A program made the translations under genes and the position numbers. From assembly GCF_003814875.1 (NCBI RefSeq), contig NZ_RKQF01000001.1, positions 4,402,001-4,466,000 of the forward strand: a stretch of 64,000 bases of DNA, given 5' to 3'. The stretch comes from Streptomyces sp. Ag109_O5-1 (GTDB lineage Bacteria > Actinomycetota > Actinomycetes > Streptomycetales > Streptomycetaceae). Positions within the stretch are counted from its first letter, which is position 1. Every line of letters begins with the position of its first letter. Below, one piece after another: positions 1 to 8,167 of the stretch. The notes below the pieces were generated by a model. That model searched no databases. It had not been told where the DNA came from and saw nothing but the letters and a program-made list of their open reading frames with translations.

Positions 1-73
1 GGGTGATCCCCGGGGGATCCATGATGACGAAGAGGGTCAGGAAGAGGGAGCCGAAGACGGCGAGGTCGAACAT
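1..73 (-). CDS. MarC family integral membrane protein (N-terminal fragment, cut by window edge)
   Basis: Only the first 24 codons lie in the window, starting at an ATG (73-71). They encode one hydrophobic segment beginning MFDLAVFGSLFLTLFVIMDP, which matches the first membrane helix and the D-P-x-G signature of MarC-family inner-membrane proteins. These are predicted multi-pass proteins of uncertain function; the old link to multiple antibiotic resistance is not supported for most members. It lies downstream of the PHP gene on the same strand, 56 nt away. The Shine-Dalgarno sequence is weak. Confidence 0.75.
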   Translation of the reverse strand, partial: MFDLAVFGSLFLTLFVIMDPPGIT

Positions 74-129
74 GACGGAACTACGTGCCTTGCGTGGAGA
101 AAGACGGACGGGAAGTGCGAGGGCCGGCC

Positions 130-987
130 TCAGGCCCCGCCGGTCCCCGGCACCGGGAACGCGCCCGTCGCCCGGCGGGTGATCTCGCCGTACACCTCGG
201 GGTCGGTCGTGTACTCGCCGAGCAGCACGGTCTTGCGGCTGCCGTGGTAGTCGGACGACCCGGTGACCAGCAGCCCCAGCTCCCCGGCGAGGCCCCGCAG
301 CCGTGCGCGCGTGTCCTCGTCGTGGTCCATGTGGTCGACCTCGATGCCGTCGAGGCCGGCCGCGGCCATCTCGGCGATCGCGGACTCCGGCACGGTACGC
401 CCGCGCTTGGAGGCCCCGGGGTGCGCGAACACGCACACCCCGCCGGCCTGCTTGACCAGCCGGATCGCCTCGAAAGGGTCGGTCTCGTGCTTCTCCACAT
501 AGGCCCGGCCGCCGTCGGCCAGCCACTCCTGCGTGAAGGCGTCGCTCACGGTCGGTACGACACCGAGCTCGACGAGCGCGGAGGCGACATGCGGCCGCCC
601 CACCGAGCCGTCTCCGGCGATCCGCGCGACCTGCTCCCAGGTGACCGGCACGCCCAGCCCGTTCAGCTTGGCGATCATGCCGTGGGCGCGCGGTACCCGG
701 TCGTCCCGGACCAGCTCACGCTCGGCGAGCAGATCGGGCTCCTCGGGGTCGAAGAGGTAGGCCAGCATGTGCATGGAGACGCCGTCGACCCGGCAGGACA
801 GCTCGGCCCCGGTGACCAGGGTGAGCCCCTCGGGCAGCGCGGCGACGGCCTCGGCGTACCCGCGGGTGGTGTCGTGATCGGTCAGCGCGACGACATCCAG
901 CCCGGCAGCGGCGGCATTGCGCACCAGCTCAGCCGGGGTGTCCGTACCGTCGGAGGCGGTGGAGTGGCAGTGCAGATCGATACGCAC
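130..987 (-). CDS. PHP-domain metal-dependent phosphoesterase
   Basis: The 285-aa protein begins with the PHP motif I (DLHCHSTASDGT) and has motif II (LTDHDT) near residue 37. A later FAHPG stretch and a C-terminal SSDYHG complete the usual set of metal-binding His and Asp residues. Stand-alone PHP proteins of this size resemble the 3',5'-nucleoside bisphosphate phosphatase and 5'-3' exonuclease (YciV/TrpH) group, so hydrolysis of pAp or short RNA ends is likely but not proven. The start is a GTG (987-985), chosen because GGAG lies 8 nt upstream. It precedes marC on the same strand. Confidence 0.88.
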   Translation of the reverse strand: MRIDLHCHSTASDGTDTPAELVRNAAAAGLDVVALTDHDTTRGYAEAVAALPEGLTLVTGAELSCRVDGVSMHMLAYLFDPEEPDLLAERELVRDDRVPRAHGMIAKLNGLGVPVTWEQVARIAGDGSVGRPHVASALVELGVVPTVSDAFTQEWLADGGRAYVEKHETDPFEAIRLVKQAGGVCVFAHPGASKRGRTVPESAIAEMAAAGLDGIEVDHMDHDEDTRARLRGLAGELGLLVTGSSDYHGSRKTVLLGEYTTDPEVYGEITRRATGAFPVPGTGGA

Positions 988-1129
988 GACACGGACTCCA
1001 GCGGGACGGCACGGATAGGGAACGCGTCAAGGATAACGGCTTGACGGAGCTGCCCTGTCACACCCGAAACCTGTGAGCGACCTTTACGCAGCCAACCCAG
1101 GGGCGCTGGGGGTACCCCCGGCCGAAGGC

Positions 1130-1160
1130 TGGGGGAGGAACTGCGCGACCAGCCACACAC
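1130..1160. repeat. Streptomyces intergenic repeat fragment (GGAACTGCGCGACCAGCC type)
   Basis: The sequence GAGGAACTGCGCGACCAGCC in the gap between the PHP and DUF6758 genes matches a short element often seen between Streptomyces genes. Related pieces occur in this window near 17195-17285, 23205-23295 and, inverted, 26995-27030. The rest of the gap 988-1203 shows no gene. Confidence 0.45.
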
Positions 1161-1203
1161 CACCTGCTGCCGCGCACCGGCCGACACCCCACCCCCTTGG
1201 GCG

Positions 1204-1845
1204 CTACGGCTCAAGCAAGCGCGGCGACAACGCACCGCAAGGCACCAGGTCCACCTCGGCCCCCGCATCCCGCAGGTCCGTCAGCACCAGCTCGTCGTAC
1301 ATCAGCAACCCGGTCTGCTCGGGCCACACCACGATCCACAGCCACAGTCCCCGGGCCTCGCCTGCGAAAACGGCCCTGTCGTCCGGCGCCCCGGACACAT
1401 GCCACAACGGCGTCGGCCGCCCGACGGCCAGCACCTTCGCCTGCGGCGGCTTCTCCACGTTCATCCCCGGCCCGGGATCCGGCCCGTCGATGCCCGCGTA
1501 CCGCGCCCCGAGCCCGACGCCCAGTTCCTCGGCGACCAGGATCATCTCCCCTATGCCGCCGAGCGGCGCGGGTCCGGAGCAGGCGACGGCCGTCGCACGC
1601 CCCCCGCTGCGGTCGTCACCGGCGCACGCCACACCCGTGAACAGCCAGCCGACCGGCAACGGCCAGGGCATCCACACCGGCACCTGGGTGCGGTGCACCA
1701 CCACACCGAGGGCCTCGACGCTGGGCGGGATCACGGGCTGTACCGGATGCACGGTCCCGTGCACGTCGCACTGCCAGGTGTCGGCGAAGAGTCCGGGAGC
1801 CCTGACCCGGCCACCACACTTCGGGCAACTGGGTTCGCCCCTCAT
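1204..1845 (-). CDS. DUF6758 family protein
   Basis: The 213-aa protein opens with a possible zinc ribbon (PSCPKCGG, then a second Cys in DTWQCDVHG). The rest is a globular region without membrane segments, containing GWLFTGVACAGDDRSGG and a Trp-rich segment near the C-terminus. This is a conserved actinobacterial protein of unknown function; the family name is from memory. The ATG start follows a purine-rich stretch. It is transcribed alone on the minus strand. Confidence 0.7.
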   Translation of the reverse strand: MRGEPSCPKCGGRVRAPGLFADTWQCDVHGTVHPVQPVIPPSVEALGVVVHRTQVPVWMPWPLPVGWLFTGVACAGDDRSGGRATAVACSGPAPLGGIGEMILVAEELGVGLGARYAGIDGPDPGPGMNVEKPPQAKVLAVGRPTPLWHVSGAPDDRAVFAGEARGLWLWIVVWPEQTGLLMYDELVLTDLRDAGAEVDLVPCGALSPRLLEP

Positions 1846-2056
1846 AGGGCCCCACGGTCCTACCCGGAATCCCCCACGTCAAGGACGATCACCCGACCGG
1901 CGCACGCAACCTCACAAAGAGGCGGGCATCGGTGCGCGCCCTCCCGATCCGGTGGACGCCGGGCAGCCGGCGGAGGGCTTCGTCGCGGTCTTTGCCAACT
2001 GGCTTCTTCCGGACAGCGCTTGGTGAGCTTGCTCACCCCTCTGGCCGTCCGGCGGG

Positions 2057-2653
2057 TCAGTCCAGCGGGACGGACTTCCGGTTCGGATCCCGGAGGTCCG
2101 TCCCGTTCGCGAGCCAGCGCTCCTGGAGGGCCTGCGCGCCGTGCACACGCTTCCAGGCGGCCTCGTTCGGCGTCATCGGCAGCAGCGGCAGGAACCGTAC
2201 GGGGTCGAGGGGCTCGTCCAGCTCCAGATCCTCGACGAGACCGCCCGGCTCGCCGACCAGGACCGAGGTGAAGGGGGCGCCGGGCCACAGCGGATCGCCG
2301 ACGTCGAGGGATGCACCCGGTGCCACGATCAGACCCTCGACCTGCGGAGACGCGGCGAGTACGGCGAGCGCGCGGAGCACCTTGTCGGTCTCGGCGAGCC
2401 CGGCGCGGACCGACAGGACCAGCTCCGCCCGGGGTCCCTTGACGGGGTCGGCGACCATCGCGGTGGGGTCGGTCATGGGGTGTGCGGACATGCCGAGCGT
2501 GGCGTAGCGGGCGACCTTCTCGCCCTGGAGATCCTCGTGGAAACGGAGCACCTCGATACGGTCCGTACCGAGGAAGGTGACCGCCGCACGCGCGTCCGGT
2601 TCGCCCAGCGCGGTGCTCAACCGGGCCTCGACCAGAGGAAGAACATCAGCCAT
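2057..2653 (-). CDS. Suppressor-of-fused (SUFU) domain protein
   Basis: The 198-aa protein starts MADVLPLVEARL at an ATG (2653-2651); upstream in-frame codons are judged non-coding because their composition differs. The segments GLIVAPGASLDVGDPLWPG and FLPLLPMTPNEAAWKR match the bacterial SUFU-like family, small soluble proteins that also occur as immunity proteins for polymorphic toxins. No toxin gene adjoins it, so a housekeeping role is as likely. It is divergent from corA across a 485-bp gap. Confidence 0.7.
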   Translation of the reverse strand: MADVLPLVEARLSTALGEPDARAAVTFLGTDRIEVLRFHEDLQGEKVARYATLGMSAHPMTDPTAMVADPVKGPRAELVLSVRAGLAETDKVLRALAVLAASPQVEGLIVAPGASLDVGDPLWPGAPFTSVLVGEPGGLVEDLELDEPLDPVRFLPLLPMTPNEAAWKRVHGAQALQERWLANGTDLRDPNRKSVPLD

Positions 2654-3138
2654 GTCGTGAGCATAGAACTCGTCAGTACCGGGCAAAGCAGCGCCTTGAC
2701 ACTGAGGGCTACTGCTACTCTGACCGCGGTGGTTCTGGGCAGCACGCAGCGCGTCGCGGTAAGTCCCCGACACCGTTGGCACTCCCTTACGAGGGACCGG
2801 CTGGAGGAGGTGGGGCTGTCATGGATCGAAGTCACCCGTGCAGTACCACTCGCTCTTCCGGCCTCTGATTTCTTCTCTGGCTGGCTGCCGCCTTTTCGTG
2901 CGCGTTGTCGTTCGGAAGAGCACTTCGTTTCGCTTGCCTGATCCCTCTGACTGATCCGCTCCGGATCGGTCTGGATCTGTTCGTCTGATCCGAATCAGTA
3001 GCGAAGACATCACCGCAATGGTGCGGTGCTCCCCGCTTTGTGGACGTGCCAAACATCCGCAGTCAGGACGTCCTCATTCCGGGTAGTTCCACCCGTTCAC
3101 CGGTGATCTTTCGTTGCCTGTCGCGAAGGAGCCTGCCC
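2654..3138. other. Gene-free divergent region between SUFU-domain gene and corA
   Basis: No credible gene is seen. A TTGACA hexamer occurs at 2696-2701, but the nearest TANNNT (2716-2721) is only 14 nt away, so it is not called a promoter. Several CTGATCC/GGATC motifs cluster at 2939-2995. The stretch presumably carries both divergent promoters and a corA leader of unknown structure. Confidence 0.4.
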
Positions 3139-4269
3139 ATGTCGATGATCCGCGACCTCCGTGCCGTGGTCCGCCCGTCCCGTCCGTCCCTGCGCAAGAG
3201 CCTGCGGCCGGACACCGGGGCGTACGACACCACCCGCGACCCCGGTACGCCATCGGCCGTCGTCGACTGCGCCGTGTACCGCGACGGCGCCCGCGTCCAG
3301 ACGGCGAAGCCGCTGACCCCGCACGAGGCGATGCGGCTGGTGCGCCGCGACGGCGGGTTCGTGTGGATCGGCCTGCACGAGCCGACCGAGGCCGAATTCG
3401 CCGGTATCGCGAGCGAGTTCGGGCTGCACCCGCTGGCCGTGGAGGACGCCGTCCAGGCCCACCAGCGCCCGAAGCTGGAACGGTACGACGACTCGCTCTT
3501 CACCGTCTTCAAGACCATCCACTACGTCGAGCACGACCAGCTCACCGCGAACAGCGAGGTCGTGGAGACCGGCGAGGTCATGTGCTTCACCGGCCGGGAC
3601 TTCTTCATCACCGTCCGGCACGGCGGCCAGGGCTCGCTGCGGGCGCTGCGACACCGGCTCCAGGACGACCCCGAGCTGCTCGCCAAGGGCCCCTCGGCCG
3701 TGCTGCACGCCATCGCCGACCACGTCGTCGACGGCTATGTCGCGGTCGCCGACGCGGTGCAGGACGACATCGACGAGGTGGAGACCGAGGTCTTCACGCC
3801 CAGCCGCAAGGGCGGGGTCTCCCGAGGTGTCGACTCGGCGCGCATCTACCAACTCAAGCGCGAGGTGCTGGAGTTCAAGCGCGCGGTGTCGCCCCTGCTC
3901 CGCCCGATGCAGCTGCTGAGCGAGCGCCCGATGCGGCTGGTCGACCCCGACATCCAGAAGTACTTCCGGGACGTCGCCGACCACCTCGCCCGCGTCCAGG
4001 AGCAGGTCGTCGGCTTCGACGAACTCCTCAACTCCATCCTCCAGGCCAACCTCGCGCAGGCGTCCGTGGCGCAGAACGAGGACATGCGGAAGATCACGGC
4101 CTGGGCCGCGATCATCGCCGTACCGACGATGGTGTGCGGGGTGTACGGCATGAACTTCAAGTACATGCCGGAGCTGCACTGGAAGTACGGCTACCCGGTG
4201 ATCATGGGCGTCACGGTCGTCATCTGTCTCGGCATCCACCGCACGCTCAAGCGCAACGGCTGGCTCTAG
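3139..4269 (+). CDS. corA: CorA-type magnesium/cobalt channel
   Basis: This 376-aa protein is a CorA/MIT-family divalent-cation channel. A long cytoplasmic N-terminal domain (about residues 1-310) contains the FVWIGLHEPTEAEF and HPLAVEDA landmarks of the family. It is followed by two C-terminal membrane helices with the signature YGMNF, the selectivity-filter GMN, at the end of the first. It would form a pentameric Mg2+ channel in the cytoplasmic membrane. The ATG start at 3139 is preceded by GAAGGAG with 7-nt spacing, so in-frame codons further upstream are not used. Confidence 0.93.
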   Translation: MSMIRDLRAVVRPSRPSLRKSLRPDTGAYDTTRDPGTPSAVVDCAVYRDGARVQTAKPLTPHEAMRLVRRDGGFVWIGLHEPTEAEFAGIASEFGLHPLAVEDAVQAHQRPKLERYDDSLFTVFKTIHYVEHDQLTANSEVVETGEVMCFTGRDFFITVRHGGQGSLRALRHRLQDDPELLAKGPSAVLHAIADHVVDGYVAVADAVQDDIDEVETEVFTPSRKGGVSRGVDSARIYQLKREVLEFKRAVSPLLRPMQLLSERPMRLVDPDIQKYFRDVADHLARVQEQVVGFDELLNSILQANLAQASVAQNEDMRKITAWAAIIAVPTMVCGVYGMNFKYMPELHWKYGYPVIMGVTVVICLGIHRTLKRNGWL

Positions 4270-4279
4270 GGTGGGCGCC

Positions 4280-4792
4280 ATGACAAGCGAGCTGCTCGAC
4301 CAGGCCCTCGTCGAGGAGGCCACGAAGAAGTCCGGCCTCGTCTGGGTCCGGGGCGCCGGGGCGCCGGCCGCGCGTGCGGTGTGGCATGTGTGGGCCGACG
4401 GGGGCGTGTGCCTGGTCGGCGACGGGGCCGAGCAGCCATTGACGGGGCTGGCCGACGGGGGGTCGGCGGAGGTGACCGTCCGCAGCAAGGACAAGGGCGG
4501 CCGGCTGGTCACCTGGACGGCGACGGTGACGGAACTGTCCGCCGGTTCCCCCGAGTGGGAGGCGGCGGTGGCGGAGCTGAAGGGCAAACGCCTCAACGCA
4601 CCCGACGGCGAGGCGATGACGGAGCGGTGGGCGAGAGAGTGCAGGGTGCTGCGCCTGACGCCGACGGGGGCGACGGGGTCACTGCCGACGGGGAACCTGG
4701 CGGAGGCACCGGTACCGACCCCGGTCACGACCCGCCACCCGGTCCCGGCCGGCCTGCCGCGGCTGCTCACCAAACGGAGAAAGCCCAAGTAG
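4280..4792 (+). CDS. Conserved hypothetical protein downstream of corA
   Basis: This 170-aa protein begins 10 nt after the corA stop, so the two are probably cotranscribed. It contains VWHVWADGGVCLVGDG and EVTVRSKDKGGRLVTWTATV, giving a mostly beta-strand pattern reminiscent of a flavin split-barrel, but no catalytic motif can be named. The tail is Pro- and Lys-rich. The ATG at 4280 is preferred over a GTG at 4271 because AGGG lies about 8 nt upstream. Function unknown. Confidence 0.7.
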   Translation: MTSELLDQALVEEATKKSGLVWVRGAGAPAARAVWHVWADGGVCLVGDGAEQPLTGLADGGSAEVTVRSKDKGGRLVTWTATVTELSAGSPEWEAAVAELKGKRLNAPDGEAMTERWARECRVLRLTPTGATGSLPTGNLAEAPVPTPVTTRHPVPAGLPRLLTKRRKPK

Positions 4793-4914
4793 TCGAGGGC
4801 TGCGCAGAGTTCGGCACCGCCGGTCGAGGCCGTCGTGGCTGATCGTCGTCGCGGTGGAATCAGAGGGGCCCGGTACTTCAAGTCGAACCACCGCCCCCAC
4901 CCCAACGACCCCGC

Positions 4915-5075
4915 CGACCCCAGAATCTCGCCGGTCCCACGAACCCACCGGCCTCAGGAACCCGCCGGCCTCATAACCCCGCCGCTCCCACGAACCCACC
5001 GGCCTCAAGAACCCACCGGTGCCACGAACCCACCGGCCGCAAGAACCCGCCAGCCTCATAACCCCGCTGGTCCCA
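4915..5075. repeat. Degenerate intergenic tandem repeats
   Basis: Within the 519-bp gap 4793-5311 the motif CCCACGAACCCACCGGCCTC and variants recur. A block of about 55 bp at 4930-4985 is repeated with changes at about 5010-5066; both end in CCTCATAACCCCGC. The frames open across it encode only low-complexity repeats on either strand, so it is treated as non-coding. The remaining part, 5076-5311, is GC-rich with CCGATCCGCC-like repeats and no recognisable gene. Confidence 0.6.
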
Positions 5076-5311
5076 GAAGCTCATCGGCCCCAAAGGCTCG
5101 TCGGTCCCATCGGTCCGTCGCGACGGCGCTCAGCCCCCACGGCGGCGACCGGCAGTGTCAGACCCACGGGTCCCGTCAGTCCACCAGCCCTGCCGATCCG
5201 CCCGAACTGTCAGTCCACAGCCTCGTCAATCCGCCGGTCCTCCCGATCCGCCGCGGCGGCGACCGGCGGTCCGAACCCGCCGTAAGTCGCCCCAGGCCAC
5301 CCCGACGCCCC

Positions 5312-6037
5312 CTACGACGTCGGCAGTTGTCTCCCGTAGTCCACCGTCTCACCCTTCTCCGGCTCGGACACGCTGAAGTCCTTACCCCAGTCCGAGAAGG
5401 TGAGGGTGCCGGCGCCGCCGCCGCGCTCCAGGCGGAGGGGGTACGGCTTGCCGTCCAGGGAGACGTCGAGGGTGCCGCCCGAGCCGCCGTCGCCGGTGAT
5501 GCGGATCGTGCGGGTGCCCGACTGTTCGTGATGACCCGCCGTCGAGAGCGGGCCGCGCAGGGTCAGCAGGCCTGAGAGGAGGAGATCCTTGTCCGTGAAG
5601 CCACTGAACTTCTTGTACGCGGGGTCCCCCTGCGGCACCTTCACGTACTTGCCGCCGAGCGTCCCGGCCGCACTCGTGTCGCTGCCGTCCGCATGGTTCC
5701 AGAAGTCTGCGTCGGCCTGCAGATACAGCCTCTCGCCCACCCGCAGCAACTGGAAGGTCGAGCCCTTCGAGGTGACCGACCCGGTTCCGCCGTCCTTGTT
5801 CAGGCGCATGTCCAGCCGGTACGTACGCCCGCTCGTCACCACGGTCCCCGCCATCCGTACCGTCTCCACCGACGTCGCCGCGGCCCGCGTCCTCGACTGG
5901 ATCACGGCCGCGGACAGCTTCCCCACCCCGTTGGTCCCCGCGTCCGGATCCTCGCTGCAGCCCGCGAGGACGGCCAGTGCGCACACCGCCGTCACCACTG
6001 CGGAGCGGCGCATACGGCCCGGAGCGATCGTGGTCAC
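5312..6037 (-). CDS. Secreted lipoprotein, LolA/LppX-like fold suspected
   Basis: The protein (about 241 aa) has a signal peptide with RRSAVVTAVCALAVLAGC; the lipobox VLAGC predicts lipidation and attachment to the outer face of the membrane. The mature part is rich in beta-strand (VRMAGTVVTSGRTYRLDMRL, SKGSTFQLLRVGERLYLQAD), a pattern seen in actinobacterial LppX/LprG-like lipoproteins that hold hydrophobic ligands. The start is uncertain: a GTG at 6037 has AGAAGG 12 nt upstream, while an ATG at 6013 would give a shorter signal peptide. Function inferred only from the fold pattern. Confidence 0.75.
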   Translation of the reverse strand: MTTIAPGRMRRSAVVTAVCALAVLAGCSEDPDAGTNGVGKLSAAVIQSRTRAAATSVETVRMAGTVVTSGRTYRLDMRLNKDGGTGSVTSKGSTFQLLRVGERLYLQADADFWNHADGSDTSAAGTLGGKYVKVPQGDPAYKKFSGFTDKDLLLSGLLTLRGPLSTAGHHEQSGTRTIRITGDGGSGGTLDVSLDGKPYPLRLERGGGAGTLTFSDWGKDFSVSEPEKGETVDYGRQLPTS

Positions 6038-6236
6038 AGACAGGGCCACCCTTCTGACGGATCCGGCACGGCGTACCGCAGCGTACCGGTGCCCCACCCG
6101 CCCGGCGGAGCGGGTCCGTCCGGACCGCCCACCAGGGCGTATCCGATCGGTACGGGCTAGCCTGAAGCCCACCGAGCGGGCAGAAAAGACAGGAAGAACA
6201 TCAAGTGGCACGTCCGTAGGCAAAGGAAGCGAAACC

Positions 6237-7538
6237 ATGGCAGCCGGCGCTCCCCGGATCTTCGTCTCGCACCTCGCCGGTGTCGCCGTCTTCGATCCCA
6301 ACGGCGATCAAGTGGGCCGCGTCAGGGACCTCGTCGTCATGCTGCGCGTCGGCCGCAAGCCCCCGCGACTGCTCGGCCTGGTCGTCGAACTGTCCACCCG
6401 GCGCCGCATCTTCCTGCCCATGACCCGGGTGACGAGCGTCGAGTCCGGTCAGGTCATCACGACCGGCGTGCTCAACGTCCGCCGCTTCGAGCAGCGCCCC
6501 ACCGAACGCCTGGTCTTCGGCGAACTCCTCGACCGCCGCGTCAAGCTGGTCGAGACGGACGAGGAGGTCACCGTCCTCGACCTGGCCGTGCAGCAGCTGC
6601 CGGCCCGCCGGGACTGGGAGGTCGACCGGGTCTTCGTCCGCAAGGGCAGGACGGGCACCTTCCGGCGGGCCAGGGGCGAGACGCTCACGGTCGAGTGGTC
6701 GCAGGTCACCGGCTTCTCCCTGGAGGAGCACGGCCAGGGAGCCGAGAGCCTGCTCGCCACCTTCGAGCAGCTGCGCCCGGCCGACCTCGCCAATGTGCTG
6801 CACCACCTCTCCGCCAAGCGCCGCGCGGAGGTGGCCGCCGCTCTGGACGACGACCGCCTGGCGGACGTGCTGGAGGAGCTCCCCGAGGACGACCAGATCG
6901 AGATCCTCGGCAAGCTGAAGGAGGAGCGGGCGGCGGACGTCCTGGAGGCCATGGATCCGGACGACGCGGCCGACCTGCTCTCCGAACTCCCCGAGCAGGA
7001 CCAGGAACGGCTGCTGAGCCTGATGGAGCCGGCGGACGCGGCCGAGATGCGGCGCCTGATGTCGTACGAGGAACACACGGCGGGCGGCCTGATGACCACC
7101 GAGCCGATCGTCCTGCGCCCCGACGCCACCGTCGCCGACGCCCTCGCCCGGGTCCGCAACCCCGACCTCTCCCCCGCCCTCGCCGCCCAGGTCTACGTCT
7201 GCCGCCCGCCCGACGACACCCCGACCGGCAAGTACCTGGGCACCGTCCACTTCCAGCGCCTGCTGCGCGACCCCCCGTACACCCTGGTCAGTTCGCTCGT
7301 CGACGACGACCTGCAGACGCTCGCCCCCAACGCCACGCTCCCGGTCATCGCCGGGTTCTTCGCGACGTACGACATGGTGGCCGCGCCTGTGGTGGACGAA
7401 GCGGGGTCGCTGCTCGGCGCGGTGACCGTGGACGACGTACTGGACCACATGCTGCCGGAGGACTGGCGGGAGACCGAGTTCCACCTGGACGGGGAGGAGC
7501 AGACGGAGGAGAAGAGGGCGGGGACCCATGGCACCTGA
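6237..7538 (+). CDS. MgtE N-terminal domain and CBS-domain protein without the transport domain
   Basis: This 433-aa cytoplasmic protein has three parts. Residues 1-150 are a PRC-barrel-like region (FDPNGDQVGRVRDLVV). About 170-280 is an MgtE-N superhelix (LRPADLANVLHHLSAKRRAEV, DDAADLLSELPEQDQERLL). About 285-410 is a CBS pair (EEHTAGGLMTTEPIVLRPDATV and VVDEAGSLLGAVTVDDVLDHML). The five-helix Mg2+ channel domain of true MgtE is absent, so it is likely a Mg2+- or nucleotide-sensing regulator. The start follows AAAGGAAG. The next gene overlaps its 3' end. Confidence 0.88.
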   Translation: MAAGAPRIFVSHLAGVAVFDPNGDQVGRVRDLVVMLRVGRKPPRLLGLVVELSTRRRIFLPMTRVTSVESGQVITTGVLNVRRFEQRPTERLVFGELLDRRVKLVETDEEVTVLDLAVQQLPARRDWEVDRVFVRKGRTGTFRRARGETLTVEWSQVTGFSLEEHGQGAESLLATFEQLRPADLANVLHHLSAKRRAEVAAALDDDRLADVLEELPEDDQIEILGKLKEERAADVLEAMDPDDAADLLSELPEQDQERLLSLMEPADAAEMRRLMSYEEHTAGGLMTTEPIVLRPDATVADALARVRNPDLSPALAAQVYVCRPPDDTPTGKYLGTVHFQRLLRDPPYTLVSSLVDDDLQTLAPNATLPVIAGFFATYDMVAAPVVDEAGSLLGAVTVDDVLDHMLPEDWRETEFHLDGEEQTEEKRAGTHGT

Positions 7539-8124
7539 ACGTGAGAGCGGCCGTGAGCGGACGCCGTCGGGCGCCACCGCGGCCACCCGGCCCCGCGGGG
7601 CCCGCCTGGACCAGCCGCGCCCGCCGCGGCGCAGGCTGCTGCCCGAGTGGGATCCGGAGGCCTTCGGACGGCTGTCCGAGCGCATCGCACGGTTCCTGGG
7701 CACCGGACGGTTCATCGTCTGGATGACATTCGTGATCATCGCCTGGGTGCTGTGGAACATCGCGGCGCCCGGCAGGTTCCGCTTCGACGAGTACCCGTTC
7801 ATCTTCCTGACGCTGGCCCTGTCCCTGCAGGCCTCCTACGCGGCCCCGCTGATCCTGCTCGCGCAGAACAGGCAGGACGACCGCGACCGGGTCAACCTCG
7901 AACAGGACCGCAAGCAGAACGAGCGGTCCATCGCGGACACCGAGTATCTAACCCGGGAGATCGCCGCCCTGCGGATGGGGCTGGGCGAGGTGGCGACCCG
8001 GGACTGGATCCGCTCGGAGCTGCAGGACCTGCTCAAGGAGATGGACGAACGGCGGAACGGGCATCACGAACATGCCGTATTCCCGGCAGAACGGTCGGTG
8101 AGGCGTGACGTAGACGACCGTTGA
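7528..8124 (+). CDS. DUF1003 family membrane protein
   Basis: The 198-aa protein overlaps the end of the MgtE-N/CBS gene by 11 bp, implying translational coupling. A basic N-terminus is followed by the DUF1003 core: two membrane helices (FIVWMTFVIIAWVLWNI and FIFLTLALSLQASYAAPLIL) joined by a short loop with FDEYPF. Then comes the conserved LLAQNRQDDRDR and a charged coiled-coil tail. The family's biochemical role is unknown. Its constant pairing with the Mg2+-sensor-like protein suggests ion homeostasis, which is inference. Confidence 0.88.
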   Translation: MAPERESGRERTPSGATAATRPRGARLDQPRPPRRRLLPEWDPEAFGRLSERIARFLGTGRFIVWMTFVIIAWVLWNIAAPGRFRFDEYPFIFLTLALSLQASYAAPLILLAQNRQDDRDRVNLEQDRKQNERSIADTEYLTREIAALRMGLGEVATRDWIRSELQDLLKEMDERRNGHHEHAVFPAERSVRRDVDDR

Positions 8125-8167
8125 CGGGCGTTATAGGGGCACGGCACCTCGCCGTACCATCGTGTGT

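Noticed and set aside
2696..2721. TTGACA and TACTCT as a promoter pair
   Set aside because: The spacer is only 14 nt, too short for a standard sigma-70-type promoter.
4835..5300. Repeated RTHRPQEP-like peptide in the gap before the lipoprotein gene
   Set aside because: Open frames exist on both strands only because of the DNA repeats. There is no start signal or family match, and the frame runs on antisense through the lipoprotein gene.
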